Assembly (NCBI GenBank): GCA_963851025.1
Contig: CAWKOA010000016.1
Location: 248,001-312,000, forward strand
Direction of reading: 5' to 3'
From: RYN-230 sp963851025
GTDB taxonomy: Bacteria; Actinomycetota; Actinomycetes; Streptosporangiales; Streptosporangiaceae
Length of the DNA stretch: 64,000 bases
Notes under the pieces: generated by a model
The model's database searches: none
Told to the model about the DNA's origin: nothing
The model's input: only the letters and a program-made list of their open reading frames with translations
Made by a program: the position numbers and the translations under genes
Shown here: positions 44,725-53,489 of the stretch, piece by piece
How the letters are laid out: every line of letters begins with the position of its first letter
Numbering within the stretch: position 1 is the stretch's first letter

Positions 44725-45475
44725 GTGGGCAGTGGCTGCGATGGCGCAGGCCCGGGTCCCGGCCCGGGATCGGACCGCTGACGTGCCCGGCGACCGGCTG
44801 CGCAGGGTACTGGCCGTCCTGTCCGACGGGGAAAGCACGTGGCCGGCCGCCCGGCTGTGCGCCGTGGGCCCGCAGATCGCGGGGGTGAACGGCGCGGGGG
44901 TCATGCTCATGGCCGGTGACATTCCCCACGGGTCGCTGTGCGCCAGTGACGACATCAGCCAGCTCATCGAGGAGCTGCAGTACACGCTGGGCGAGGGCCC
45001 CTGCGTCGATGCCTACCAGCGCGACGCGATCGTGAGCGAGCCCGACCTGGCGGACCCGGAGACGAGCCGGTGGTCCGCGTTCACCCCGCCCGCGCTGCAG
45101 GCTGGCGTGCGGGCGGTGTTCGGGTTCCCGCTGCGGGTCGGCATGGTGCGCCTCGGGGCCCTCAACCTCTACCGCGACCGGCCCGGCGGGCTCAGCCCGG
45201 AGCAGCATGCCGACGCCCTGGTGCTGGCGGACGTGACCGCCCGCTGGGTGCTGGACGCCCAGGCCGGGGCGGCGTCCGGGCTGGTGGCCACCCAGCTGGA
45301 GGCCGGCGCCGACTTCCACTTCAGCGTGCACAACGCGGCAGGCATAGTCTCGGTCCAGGAAGATGTCAGCGTCACCGAAGCACTCATCCGCCTGCGGGCG
45401 TTCGCCTACAGCCACGACCGGCTGCTCGCCGACGTAGCCCAGGACGTCATCGCCCGCAGGCTCCGGCTCGGATGA
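44725..45475 (+). CDS. GAF domain protein with degenerate ANTAR tail
   Basis: About 247 aa. A GAF-like sensory domain (about 35-175: GPQIAGVNGAGVMLM, LGEGPCVDAYQRD, VFGFPLRVGMVRLGALNLYRDRPG) and a C-terminal helical part that aligns with ANTAR RNA-binding domains (VHNAAGIVSVQEDVSVTEA…LRAFAYSHDRLLADVAQDVI) but lacks the IEQAKG core. ANTAR proteins act as transcription antiterminators. The GTG at 44725 has correct spacing from AAGGAG but is out of frame by one base with the body. One extra G in 44727-44729 would explain it; otherwise GTG 44732 or ATG 44741 starts it. It precedes a complete GAF/ANTAR gene. Confidence 0.75.
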
Positions 45476-45527
45476 ACCGGGCCGCCCAGCCCCAGCCCGG
45501 GGCTCCGCTGTGAAGGGAGGGATGAGG

Positions 45528-46286
45528 ATGACCCGGGAAGCCGACGTGGTCCGCTCTCTGGTCGAGATGGCCGACACCCTGGTCGACGACTACGACGTCG
45601 TCAACCTGCTGACCGGGCTCACGGACCGCTGCGTCAGCCTGCTCAACGTGTCCGCCGCCGGGGTGATGCTGGCCTCCCCCTCGGGAGGTCTCAGCCTGGC
45701 GGCCTCCTCCAGCGAGACCATGCGCCTGCTGGAACTGTTCGAGCTGCAGGCGCAGGAAGGTCCCTGCCTGGACGCCTTCCGCAGCGGTCAGCGGGTCGGC
45801 CAGAAGACCCTGGAGGCGGGGTCTGACCGCTGGCCGCAGTTCTCCGCCGCCGCCGTCCGGGCCGGTTTCCAGTCGGCGGTCGCGCTGCCGCTGCGGCTGC
45901 GGGACGTGACCCTGGGCGCGCTGAACCTGCTCAGCGTGACCCGCGACCCGATCGGGGAGGCGGACCTCATCGTCGCCCGCGCCTTCGCCGACCTGGCCAC
46001 GCTCAGCATCCTCCAGCACCGGGCCAGCACCGAGGCCCAGCGCCTGAACGAGCAGCTGTCCGCCGCCCTGACCAGCCGGATCGCGATCGAGCAGGCCAAG
46101 GGAGTGATCTCCGAGCGGGCCGGCATCGACCTGGCCGAGGCCTTTGCCCGGCTGCGGGCCCACGCGCGCAACACCAACCGGCGCCTCACGGACGTCGCCC
46201 AGGCGGCCGTGGACGGCACCCTCGACCCGCATGCCTGGGCGGGCCCGCCCGATGCTGACCCCGCCGGGCATCACCCGGCGGGGTGA
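45528..46286 (+). CDS. GAF-ANTAR transcription antitermination regulator
   Basis: A 252-aa protein with an N-terminal GAF sensory domain (about 10-155: VSAAGVMLASPSGG, QEGPCLDAFRSGQ, ALPLRLRDVTLGALNLLS) and a complete ANTAR domain (RIAIEQAKGVISERAGI…AFARLRAHARNTNRRLTDVA). ANTAR domains bind paired hairpins in nascent mRNA and prevent termination. ATG 45528 is chosen from several starts because GGGAGG lies seven bases before it. It follows the degenerate paralogue by 52 bases, so an operon with it and possibly the HisKA_3-like gene is likely. Its own RNA targets are not visible. Confidence 0.9.
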   Translation: MTREADVVRSLVEMADTLVDDYDVVNLLTGLTDRCVSLLNVSAAGVMLASPSGGLSLAASSSETMRLLELFELQAQEGPCLDAFRSGQRVGQKTLEAGSDRWPQFSAAAVRAGFQSAVALPLRLRDVTLGALNLLSVTRDPIGEADLIVARAFADLATLSILQHRASTEAQRLNEQLSAALTSRIAIEQAKGVISERAGIDLAEAFARLRAHARNTNRRLTDVAQAAVDGTLDPHAWAGPPDADPAGHHPAG

Positions 46287-46295
46287 TGCCCGGCG
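46262..46295. terminator. Bidirectional terminator between GAF-ANTAR and ABC permease genes
   Basis: 15-bp perfect arms (46262-46276 and 46281-46295) with a 4-base loop. The GAF-ANTAR gene ends inside it (stop 46284-46286). Confidence 0.8.
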
Positions 46296-46298
46296 CGC

Positions 46299-47216
46299 TC
46301 AGCTCGTGACGTCGGCGCTGGTGAAGCGGGCCCAGGCCAGCGAGCCGAAGATCACGATGTACGCCGCGAACGACAGCAGCCCGTGCAGCAGGCTCCCGGT
46401 GTCTATCGGCGTGCGCAGCAGCGAGTCGAACGACAGCCAGAAGTGCGTGGGCAGGTACGGGTGGATGACGGCGAACTGGGCCACGTTGTCGGCCACCTCG
46501 CTGGCCACCGCCAGCACCAGGACCGCCGCGATGGCGCCGATCGGGTGCTCGGTCAGGGTCGAGATGGCCAGCCCGATCGCGGCCAGGGCGGCCATCCCCG
46601 CGGCCACGTACAGCGTGACGTAGAGCAGCCGGAGCAGGCCGTCCGCGAGGGACACGGTCGTCCCGGACAGCAGCGTCACCGGCCCGATCGGGAACAGGAT
46701 CGCGCCCATGATCAGCGACACCGCCGAGACCAGCAGGCAGGCGGCCAGCCCGAAGATGACCACGGCCACGTACTTGACCGACAGCAGCCTGGTCCGGCCG
46801 GCCGGCACGGTGAGCAGGTAGCGCAGCGTGCCGATACCGGCCTCGCCGGCGATCGAGTCACCGGCCACCACCGCGATCACCAGCGGCAGCACCAGGGTGA
46901 GCAGGATGGTCAGGGCCAGGAAGGACAGGAACACCCCGTTCCCGGCCAGCTGGGCGAAGAACGACGCGTTCGGCCCGCCACCGCCGCCGCCCGGGCTGGA
47001 GACCCGCAGCCCGATGCCCAGCACCACGGGCAGCACGACGAGCACGCCGAGCAGGGCCAGGTTGCGCCAGCGCCGGAACATGATGCGCAGCTCCGAGCCC
47101 AGCAAGCGCAGCCAGGTGCGAAGACCGTTGCGGGGCCGGGCGTGCGCGGCCAGCCCCGGGCCATCCGCGGTGCCCGGGGCACCCCCGCGGGGAGCGGACA
47201 GCTCAGCCGTTGACAT
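46299..47216 (-). CDS. ABC-2 type transporter permease
   Basis: A 305-aa membrane protein with six predicted TM helices, the first after about 55 cytoplasmic residues (RRWRNLALLGVLVVLPVVLGIG), of the ABC-2 export type (VIAVVAGDSIAGEAGIGTLRYLLTVPAGRTRLL is the characteristic loop, quoted only as its position about 140-170). The ATG at 47216 overlaps the end of the ATPase gene by 14 bases, so the two subunits are co-translated. It probably exports a lipid or peptide, but the cargo is unknown. Confidence 0.88.
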   Translation of the reverse strand: MSTAELSAPRGGAPGTADGPGLAAHARPRNGLRTWLRLLGSELRIMFRRWRNLALLGVLVVLPVVLGIGLRVSSPGGGGGGPNASFFAQLAGNGVFLSFLALTILLTLVLPLVIAVVAGDSIAGEAGIGTLRYLLTVPAGRTRLLSVKYVAVVIFGLAACLLVSAVSLIMGAILFPIGPVTLLSGTTVSLADGLLRLLYVTLYVAAGMAALAAIGLAISTLTEHPIGAIAAVLVLAVASEVADNVAQFAVIHPYLPTHFWLSFDSLLRTPIDTGSLLHGLLSFAAYIVIFGSLAWARFTSADVTS

Positions 47217-48284
47217 CGAAACCCTCCCCGGTGAGTCCCACGAACAGTTCCTCCAGGCTGGGCCGCGGCGTGTCCAGCCCGGCCACCGGGACGCCGGCGT
47301 AGACCAGCTCGCGGGTGACCTGCTCGGGCGCCTGGTCGCCGAGCGCGGCGGACGCTTCCCCGTCCGCGGCCGTCACGTCGGCCAGCCCCAGCTTGCCGAG
47401 GACCTCAGCGGCCCGGGCCGGGTCGGAGGTGGTGACCCGGATCCGGGCCGACCCGCGCGCCCGGAGCTCTTCCAGCGGCCCCTGGAAGACCAGCTTCCCG
47501 GTCCGCATCACGCCCACCTGGGTGCAGATCTGCTCGACCTCGGCGAGCAGGTGCGAGGAGACCAGGACGGTGATGCCGTCGGTGGCGATCTCCCGGATCA
47601 GCCCGCGGACCTCGCGGGTGCCCTGCGGGTCGAGCCCGTTGGTGGGCTCGTCCAGGATGATCAGCTCACGGGGCTGGAGCAGGCTGGCCGCGATGGCCAG
47701 CCGCTGCTTCATGCCGAGTGAGTAGGCCCGGTAGTGCTTCTTCTTGGCCGCGAGCAGGCCGACCCGGTCCAGCGCCGTGGTGATCCGCTGCTTCGCGGTG
47801 CGCGGGTCGGCGGTCCGGTCGGCCGCGTCCACCCGGGCCAGGTTGTCCGGGCCGGACAGCTGCGGGTAGAACGCAGGCCCCTCGACCAGGGACCCGACCC
47901 GGGGCAGCACCTGGACCGTGCCCCTGGGCATCGGTACCCCGAGCAGCGAGTGGCTGCCCGCAGTGGGGAACACCAGGCCGAGCAGCATCCTGATCGTGGT
48001 GGTCTTGCCGGACCCGTTGGGGCCGAGGAAGCCGTAGACGCTGCCCCGGGGCACCACCATGTCAATGCCGTCCACGGCCAGCTGGCCGCTGCGGAACCGT
48101 TTCGTCAGGCCCTGGGTGACGATCGCGGGGGGAAGCTCCGCGCCCGGGGCTTCCCCCGCCTCCTGCTCCTGGCGGGCCGCCTCCTGGCCGACCGCTGGGG
48201 CGGCGTCCACCTGACCCGCGCTCGCCTGACCGTGCTCACCTGACCCGTGCTCACTTGACCTGTGCTCACTTGACCCGTGCTCAC
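47203..48284 (-). CDS. ABC transporter ATP-binding protein
   Basis: The ATPase of the export system. Walker A GPNGSGKTT, signature YSLGMKQRLAIA, Walker B LIILDEPTNGLDP and switch His in VSSHLLAEVEQ are all present, with the C-terminal DUF4162-like region usual for ABC-2 partners. The start is unclear. The body is open upstream to 48330 and a GTG lies at 48210. If one C is missing near 48230, a GTG at 48284 overlapping the LolA-like stop (GTGA) would read through the 15-bp repeats as VSTGQ units into ASAGQVDAAP. I give that start as the most coherent one. The permease follows with overlap. Confidence 0.85.
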
Positions 48285-48290
48285 TTGACC
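48231..48290 (-). repeat. Four 15-bp tandem repeats at the lolA/ATPase junction
   Basis: Units 48231-48245, 48246-48260, 48261-48275 and 48276-48290 differ at one or two bases, and a diverged 14-base unit precedes them (48217-48230). They cover the stop of the LolA-like gene and the start area of the ATPase. Read on the minus strand each unit carries GTGAGCAC and encodes VSTGQ in one frame. Confidence 0.85.
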
Positions 48291-49450
48291 TGGGCCGCGG
48301 CGCTCTCGAGGACGGCCGGGGTGACCGCACCGACGAGCACGTGACCGCTGTTCGTGATCAGCACCGACACCAGGCTGGTGTGCAGCAGCTTGCCGCTGCC
48401 CCACGCGCCGTGCACCGGGGTGGCCGACCTGAGCAGCGCGGCCGCGACCGCTCCGCTCTCACCGGAGCCGCTGCTCACCGACTGGCTCCCGACGCCGACC
48501 GCGCTCGACGAGCTGCCTGCACCCATCACGCTGGCCAGATCGGACGCGGGCAGCACCGCCACCGACGTCCAGTCCTTGCCGATCACCTGGGGCTCACCGG
48601 TGGCCTTCGTGCCCTTGGCCGGCATCTTCCCGGACGAGCTGGACGGGCTGACCACCTTGACCTTGGCGCCCGGCGGGGTGGTGAAGCTGAAGTTGCCGGC
48701 CGCCGGCCTGACGAACGAGATCGACGTGTAGCCGACCTGGAACGCCGGGGTGGCCGCGCCCCGGGCGAACACCTGGACCCGCAGCGGGACGTTCTTGCTC
48801 GCGTCGATGGCGATGCTGACCCGGCCGATCAGCGAGCCGCTGGACTTCGGCGAGAGCACGAGCTGGTAGGCGGGCTGGCCGGCCACGGTCACGGTGCGCT
48901 CGACGCTGACCCGGGTGCTCGGCCCGACCGCCTTGAGCGCCTGGCTGGCCGCCTGCTGCGGGGTGAGCGGCAGCTGTGACGGCATGGCCCCCGCGGGCAT
49001 GGCGTGCTCATGGGCCTTGGCCGGCAGCTGCATCCGTGTCACCGTGTTCGAGCTGCTCGACCAGACCGACACCTGGCGGCCGTTACGGATCAGGTCGGTT
49101 TCGCTCAGCGTCACCGGCACCGCGAGCCGGATATGCGAGGGATCCGCGTACCAGACCTTGATCGTGTGCGACCCGGCCAGTAGCGCGGTAATGGAGTTCG
49201 GGTTGCTCGTCCCGGGCAGCTGCGGGATGCCGAGCGACGCGGTCTCCACCACGGTCCCGGTCAGCGCGGGCAGCGGGACGGTCTGGCCGGCCACCGAGGC
49301 CAGCAGCTGCGCGGGAGTGCGCAGCGGCAGCTCAGGTGAGGCCTGGGCGCTGCCGATCATGGAACCGGCAGTCACCGCCCCCGCGAGCACTACGGCACCT
49401 GCGGGAATCATCCACCTCGCGCGACGGGAAAACGTCGGCAGCGTGTTCAT
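48281..49450 (-). CDS. LolA-like exported lipoprotein-carrier-fold protein
   Basis: An intact 389-aa protein with a signal peptide (about 1-38) and a LolA/DUF2092-type fold: KVWYADPSHIRLAVPV, RNGRQVSVWSSSSNTVTRMQLP, PAYQLVLSPKSSGSLIGRVSIAIDA and VQVFARGAATPAFQVGYTSI. A Ser-rich loop follows and a final strand segment HTSLVSVLITNSGHVLVGAV. Such proteins often precede ABC-2 ATPase/permease pairs in actinobacteria and are thought to bind a lipid handled by the transporter. It heads this operon and is divergent from an OmpR-type regulator 230 bases away, the usual arrangement. Confidence 0.83.
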   Translation of the reverse strand: MNTLPTFSRRARWMIPAGAVVLAGAVTAGSMIGSAQASPELPLRTPAQLLASVAGQTVPLPALTGTVVETASLGIPQLPGTSNPNSITALLAGSHTIKVWYADPSHIRLAVPVTLSETDLIRNGRQVSVWSSSSNTVTRMQLPAKAHEHAMPAGAMPSQLPLTPQQAASQALKAVGPSTRVSVERTVTVAGQPAYQLVLSPKSSGSLIGRVSIAIDASKNVPLRVQVFARGAATPAFQVGYTSISFVRPAAGNFSFTTPPGAKVKVVSPSSSSGKMPAKGTKATGEPQVIGKDWTSVAVLPASDLASVMGAGSSSSAVGVGSQSVSSGSGESGAVAAALLRSATPVHGAWGSGKLLHTSLVSVLITNSGHVLVGAVTPAVLESAAAQVK

Positions 49451-49666
49451 CGCACAACCTCACTCGTCCCCGTGCGCATAGGCCGCACGGGCTCGTCCTA
49501 TGGGCCGTCACCGGCCCCGCGTGAGCCGCCGCCACCCTGATCCGGGGAGCGCGGTCCCGTTATGTCCCCTGCATTCATCATCTTGCCGCACGCCGCCTGA
49601 GCGAACCCTGTGAGAGCCGAGCCGGCACCGGCGTGCGCGCACCGCGGGCTGCGGCGCGAGGGCAGG

Positions 49667-49672
49667 TACTCT
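49667..49672 (+). promoter_or_regulatory. -10 element for leaderless response-regulator transcript
   Basis: TACTCT ends seven bases before the GTG at 49680, with no ribosome site, suggesting a leaderless mRNA. The rest of 49451-49679 shows no gene. Confidence 0.45.
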
Positions 49673-49679
49673 CGGGCGG

Positions 49680-50357
49680 GTGCGGGTGCTCGTCGTGGAG
49701 GACGAACGAAGGCTGGCCGCGGCCGTCAAGCGCGGCCTGTCCGCCGAGGGCTTCGCGGTCGACCTGGCCCACAACGGGGAGGACGGCCTGCACGCCGCGC
49801 GCGAGGGCGGGTACGACGCCGTCGTGCTGGACCTGATGCTGCCCAAGATCTCCGGGTACCGCATCTGCCAGCAGCTGCGCGCGGAGGAGAACTGGGTGCC
49901 CATCCTCATCCTGTCGGCCAAGGATGGCGAGTACGACCAGGCCGACGGGCTGGATCTGGGCGCCGACGACTACCTGACCAAGCCGTTCTCCTACGTGGTG
50001 CTGGCGGCCCGGCTGCGGGCCCTGCTCAGGCGGGGCGCGATCCCCCGGCCCGCGCAGCTGCGCGCCGGTGACCTGGTCCTGGACCCGGCCAGCCGGCGGG
50101 TCCGCCGCGGGGAGGCGGACATCGACCTGACCGCCCGGGAGTTCGCGCTGCTGGAGTACCTGATGCGGCGGGCCGGCCAGGTCGTGGCCAAGACCGAGCT
50201 GCTGGAGCACGTCTGGGACAGCTACGACTCCCTCGACCTCAACGTGGTCGAGGTGTACGCCGGGTACGTGCGGCGCAAGATCGACGCCCCCTTCGGCCGT
50301 GCCGCCCTGCAGACCGTGCGCGGCGCCGGCTACCGCCTATCCGCCGACGGCGGTTAA
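49680..50357 (+). CDS. OmpR-family response regulator
   Basis: A 225-aa two-component regulator. Receiver domain (VLVVEDERRLA; phospho-acceptor Asp in VVLDLMLP; switch Ser in LILSAKD; Lys in LTKPFSY) and a winged-helix DNA-binding domain (DLTAREFALLEYLMRRAGQVV; NVVEVYAGYVRRKID). Its expected kinase is probably the one at 52035-53489, now separated by a DinB/TetR pair. It is divergent from the LolA/ABC operon, a likely target. GTG start, apparently leaderless. Confidence 0.92.
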   Translation: MRVLVVEDERRLAAAVKRGLSAEGFAVDLAHNGEDGLHAAREGGYDAVVLDLMLPKISGYRICQQLRAEENWVPILILSAKDGEYDQADGLDLGADDYLTKPFSYVVLAARLRALLRRGAIPRPAQLRAGDLVLDPASRRVRRGEADIDLTAREFALLEYLMRRAGQVVAKTELLEHVWDSYDSLDLNVVEVYAGYVRRKIDAPFGRAALQTVRGAGYRLSADGG

Positions 50358-50431
50358 GGAGTAACCCGCCCGCCCCCTCACTAGCGGGCCGGTCCCCCAC
50401 CCCTGTGGATAACCATCAGCAGTTAAGTTCC

Positions 50432-50449
50432 GACCCCCCCTGGGGGGTC
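50432..50449. terminator. Short G/C hairpin terminator
   Basis: GACCCCCC (50432-50439), a CT loop and GGGGGGTC (50442-50449), flanked by further complementary bases (AGTTC/GAACT). It separates the response regulator from the convergent DinB gene. Confidence 0.7.
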
Positions 50450-50476
50450 TAAATCGAACTGCCGATTGATTGCAGG

Positions 50477-51242
50477 TCAGAACACCTTGAGGCGGGCGGC
50501 CTGACCGAGGTGGCCCTCGTCGCCGCGGAGCTGGACGGCTAGGTCATCCCAGTCGCCGCGCTGGGTGATCCAGCGGACCAGGGCGGGGGCCCCCGAGCTG
50601 ATCTCGGCGGCCGGCTCACCCGGGCCGACCTGGATGGTCCGGGCCGCCGGGCCGGTCACGGTGATCCGGAGCCCCCCGGCCAGCGCCTCCAGGGCGGCCA
50701 GGACCCCGGGGTTCTGCTGCGGGAGCGCCGCCTCGATCCAGTCCAGCGCGGGAATCAGCCGCAGCTCATCCGAGGCAGGCGGCGGCCCGGCCAGCGGTCC
50801 CCGCGGCGGGAAGAGGTCCGCGCGGATGTGCGTGTAGTGGTCGAAGGCGTACGCGGCCGGTATCAGCGCCGCGGGATAGGTGCCGAGATCTCCCAGCGGC
50901 ACCTCGGAGTGCCTGACCGGCCAGGCCGGCCAGGCCCTCCAGGGCCTCGAACGCGGGCAGGCTGACCCACTCGTAGTCGGCCAGCACCTTCGCCGCCGGC
51001 CAGGGTCGCCGCGCCTCCACGTACACCTCCTGGGCCCGCTCGGTCGGCAGGCCGGTGGTGTCGGGCAGCGAGGCGGGGTCGATCACCAGCCGCAGCAGCG
51101 CGCCCATGTGCGCCACGACGTCCTTGACCGACCAGCCGGGGCAGCCGCTGGCGGCCGCCCAGTCCGCGTCGGTGAGCCCGGCCCCGATGCCGAGGATGGC
51201 CTCACGGTCCGCGCGCAGCGCGGAGATCGCATCACCAGTCAT
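50477..51242 (-). CDS. DinB/maleylpyruvate-isomerase-family protein (one frameshift)
   Basis: Reconstructed 254 aa. The N-terminal four-helix DinB-type domain (DWAAASGCPGWSVKDVVAHMG; later FDHYTHIRADL) carries the His positions of the mycothiol-dependent metal-enzyme family. The C-terminal part (LRITVTGPAARTIQVGPG…APALVRWITQRGDW) is the SCP2-like domain usual in actinobacterial members. Such proteins are mycothiol transferases or isomerases of unknown substrate. The break near 50915 is repaired by removing one base. It is divergent from a TetR gene with an operator-like palindrome between, so TetR control is likely. Confidence 0.83.
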
Positions 51243-51279
51243 CCCATGCTCCTGATACCTTGGATAAGATCGTTATTTA

Positions 51280-51296
51280 ACATAGTGATGCTATGT
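51280..51296. promoter_or_regulatory. ACATAG-N5-CTATGT inverted repeat, likely TetR operator
   Basis: Perfect 6-bp arms (51280-51285 and 51291-51296) in an AT-rich patch between the divergent DinB and TetR genes. Confidence 0.6.
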
Positions 51297-51306
51297 GAAG
51301 GCGCGT

Positions 51307-52020
51307 ATGGGCACAAGGGGAGACCGGACGGGCTATACAGAGGACGTGGCTGAGCTGCGTTCACCCGGCACGGATTCGCCGGGCCCCCGGGCCCCGGCGC
51401 GTCCCGGGCCGGGCGCGCCCGCGGGGTCGCTGCGGGCCGAGCAGGTGGCCCAGACCCGGGCGGCGCTGGTCGCCGCGGGACGGCGGCTGTTCGGCGAGCA
51501 GGGCTTCGCCGCGACGTCCGTGGACGACCTGGCCCGGACGGCCCGGGTGACCACCGGAGCGCTCTACCATCACTTCCCCACCAAGACCGCCCTGTTCGAG
51601 ACGGTCTTCGAGGCGGTGCACGCGGAGCTGATGACGGCGTCGGCGGACGCGGCCGGCGGGGCCGCCGACGAGGTCGACGCCCTGGCCCGGGGATTCGGCG
51701 CCTTCCTCGACGCGGTGCTGGAGCCCGATGTCCAGCGCATCATCGTCACCGATGCGCCCGCGGTGCTGGGCCTGGCCCGGTTCACCGAGCTCGACGAGCG
51801 GTACGCGGTGTCGGCCATCGTCGCGGCGCTGCGGGCGGCGGACGCCGCAGGGCGGCTGCATACCGGCGACCCGGAGACGATCGCCCGGCTCCTGCTGGGG
51901 GCGCTGGTGCGCGGGAGCATGCTGATCGCCGGCTCGGCCGATCCGGCGGCGACCCGGGAGAGCGTGGGCCGGGCGGTGCGGGCCCTGCTGGCGGGCTTCG
52001 CGCGCGGGCCGGGCGAGTAG
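51307..52020 (+). CDS. TetR-family transcriptional regulator
   Basis: About 237 aa. The helix-turn-helix region RAALVAAGRRLFGEQGFAAT…VDDLARTARVTTGALYHHFPTK is preceded by about 40 Pro/Gly-rich residues. The C-terminal domain (VDALARGFGAFLDAVLEPDVQRI) is of the TetR_C type. The start may be GTG 51295, ATG 51307 (GAAGG just upstream) or GTG 51346. The first lies inside the palindrome and is least likely. It probably represses itself and the divergent DinB-type gene. The kinase gene follows after only 14 bases. Confidence 0.88.
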   Translation: MGTRGDRTGYTEDVAELRSPGTDSPGPRAPARPGPGAPAGSLRAEQVAQTRAALVAAGRRLFGEQGFAATSVDDLARTARVTTGALYHHFPTKTALFETVFEAVHAELMTASADAAGGAADEVDALARGFGAFLDAVLEPDVQRIIVTDAPAVLGLARFTELDERYAVSAIVAALRAADAAGRLHTGDPETIARLLLGALVRGSMLIAGSADPAATRESVGRAVRALLAGFARGPGE

Positions 52021-52034
52021 CCACGGGAGCCGGC

Positions 52035-53489
52035 GTGCCTCGCGAGGCGGGATCCCGGGCGGGCGGGCCGGCCCGCTGGTGGCGGCGGCGCAGCCTGCGC
52101 GCCCGGGTCACGCTGGCCTCGACGGCCGGGCTGGCCCTGGCCCTGGCCGCGGCGGCGGTCCTGCTCAGCAGCGCGCTGCGGGTCTCACTGATCCGCAGCC
52201 TGGACAACTCGGCCCGGCAGGGCGCCCGGGAGGTCGCCGCGCTGGCCGACGCGCACCGGCTGCCCGACCCGGTCCCGGTCGTGCCGGGCACCATCACCGT
52301 GCAAGTTCTCAGCTCTAACGGCCAGATCGTGAACGTGTCGCCGGACGCGGACCGCCTGGTCCCGCTGCTGCCGCCGGCGGTGGCGGCGGCGAACGCCCGG
52401 GACGGCCGGGCGGTCTTCCTCAACGGGCGTCCCTACGGGCTGCCCGACACGGTCCGGGTGGCTACCGCGGCCACCCGGGACGGCGGGACCGTGATCGCGG
52501 CGGTCGCCTACAACCAGGTGGGCGAGAGCCTGGCCACGCTGACCCGGGCCCTGCTCATCGGCACTCCCCTGCTGCTGGTCCTGCTGGCCGCGGCGAGCTG
52601 GCTGATCGCGGGCTCCACCCTGCGGCCGATCACGGAACTGCGCCGGGGCGCGCAGGACGTGACCAGGACCGGCCGGCCGCGGGCCCTCCCGGTGCCGGAG
52701 GCCCGCGACGAGGTGCGGAACCTGGCGCTGACCCTGAACGACATGCTCGACAGGCTGGGCGCGGCCCAGGAACGGCAGCGCGGGCTGATCTCCGACACCG
52801 CGCACGAGCTGCGCAGCCCGATCGCCAGCATCCGGGCCCAGCTGGAGGTGGCGCTGGATCACCCGGACAGCCAGGACTGGCGGCAGACCGCGGGCGACGT
52901 GCTGGCGGACACGCTCCGGCTGGCCCGGCTGGCCGAGGACCTGCTGGCGCTGGCCCGCCTCGACGAGCGGGATCCCCGGCGGCCGGCGCAGCGCCAGGTA
53001 GACCTGGCCAGCCTGGTGCGGGAGGAGGTCAGCCGGTACGCCGACGCCCGGATCCCGGTCCGGCTGGCCGGGACCGGGCCCGCCGAGGTGACCGGCGACC
53101 CCGACGGGCTGCGCCGGATGCTCAGCAACCTGATCGACAACGCCACGCGTTACGCGCGATCCCAGGTGGCGGTCTCGGTGGGCATGACCGGCAAGAACGC
53201 GCGGATCTCGGTCACCGACGACGGGCCGGGCATCCCGGCCGGGGACCGGGAGCGGGCCTTTGGCCGGTTCAGCCGGCTGGAGGCGGACCGCAGCCGCGAC
53301 AGCGACGACGAGGGAGGCTCGGGGCTCGGCCTGGCCATCGTGCGGGCCACCGCCCAGGCGCACGGCGGGTCAGCCTGGCTGGAGGACGCCGGCCCGGGGC
53401 TGCGGGCCGTGGTGCTGCTGCCCGCGGCGGCCGTCGCGCGCCCGGCCAGCTCCGCTCCTACCAAGCCCCCCAGGGCAGCAGCGCCGTAA
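52035..53489 (+). CDS. HAMP-domain sensor histidine kinase
   Basis: A 484-aa membrane kinase. TM helix about 24-48, external sensor segment, TM helix about 170-192, HAMP linker (STLRPITELRRGAQDV), HisKA box with phospho-His in SDTAHELRSPIAS and HATPase motifs N (LIDNATRYA), G1 (DDGPGIP), F (FGRFSR) and G2 (GSGLGLAIV). It would phosphorylate an OmpR-type regulator. None is adjacent, and the one at 49680-50357 is the best candidate. GTG start at 52035. Its 3' end overlaps the convergent ctaB gene by 32 bases. Confidence 0.92.
   Translation: MPREAGSRAGGPARWWRRRSLRARVTLASTAGLALALAAAAVLLSSALRVSLIRSLDNSARQGAREVAALADAHRLPDPVPVVPGTITVQVLSSNGQIVNVSPDADRLVPLLPPAVAAANARDGRAVFLNGRPYGLPDTVRVATAATRDGGTVIAAVAYNQVGESLATLTRALLIGTPLLLVLLAAASWLIAGSTLRPITELRRGAQDVTRTGRPRALPVPEARDEVRNLALTLNDMLDRLGAAQERQRGLISDTAHELRSPIASIRAQLEVALDHPDSQDWRQTAGDVLADTLRLARLAEDLLALARLDERDPRRPAQRQVDLASLVREEVSRYADARIPVRLAGTGPAEVTGDPDGLRRMLSNLIDNATRYARSQVAVSVGMTGKNARISVTDDGPGIPAGDRERAFGRFSRLEADRSRDSDDEGGSGLGLAIVRATAQAHGGSAWLEDAGPGLRAVVLLPAAAVARPASSAPTKPPRAAAP

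Noticed and set aside
43993..44985. A 330-codon minus-strand open frame across the HisKA_3-like and first GAF genes
   Set aside because: The plus-strand genes have clear domain motifs and ribosome sites; the minus frame is low complexity.
48231..48290. Possible CRISPR-like repeat array
   Set aside because: Units are 15 bp, contiguous and without spacers, and they code through a gene junction; no cas genes are present.
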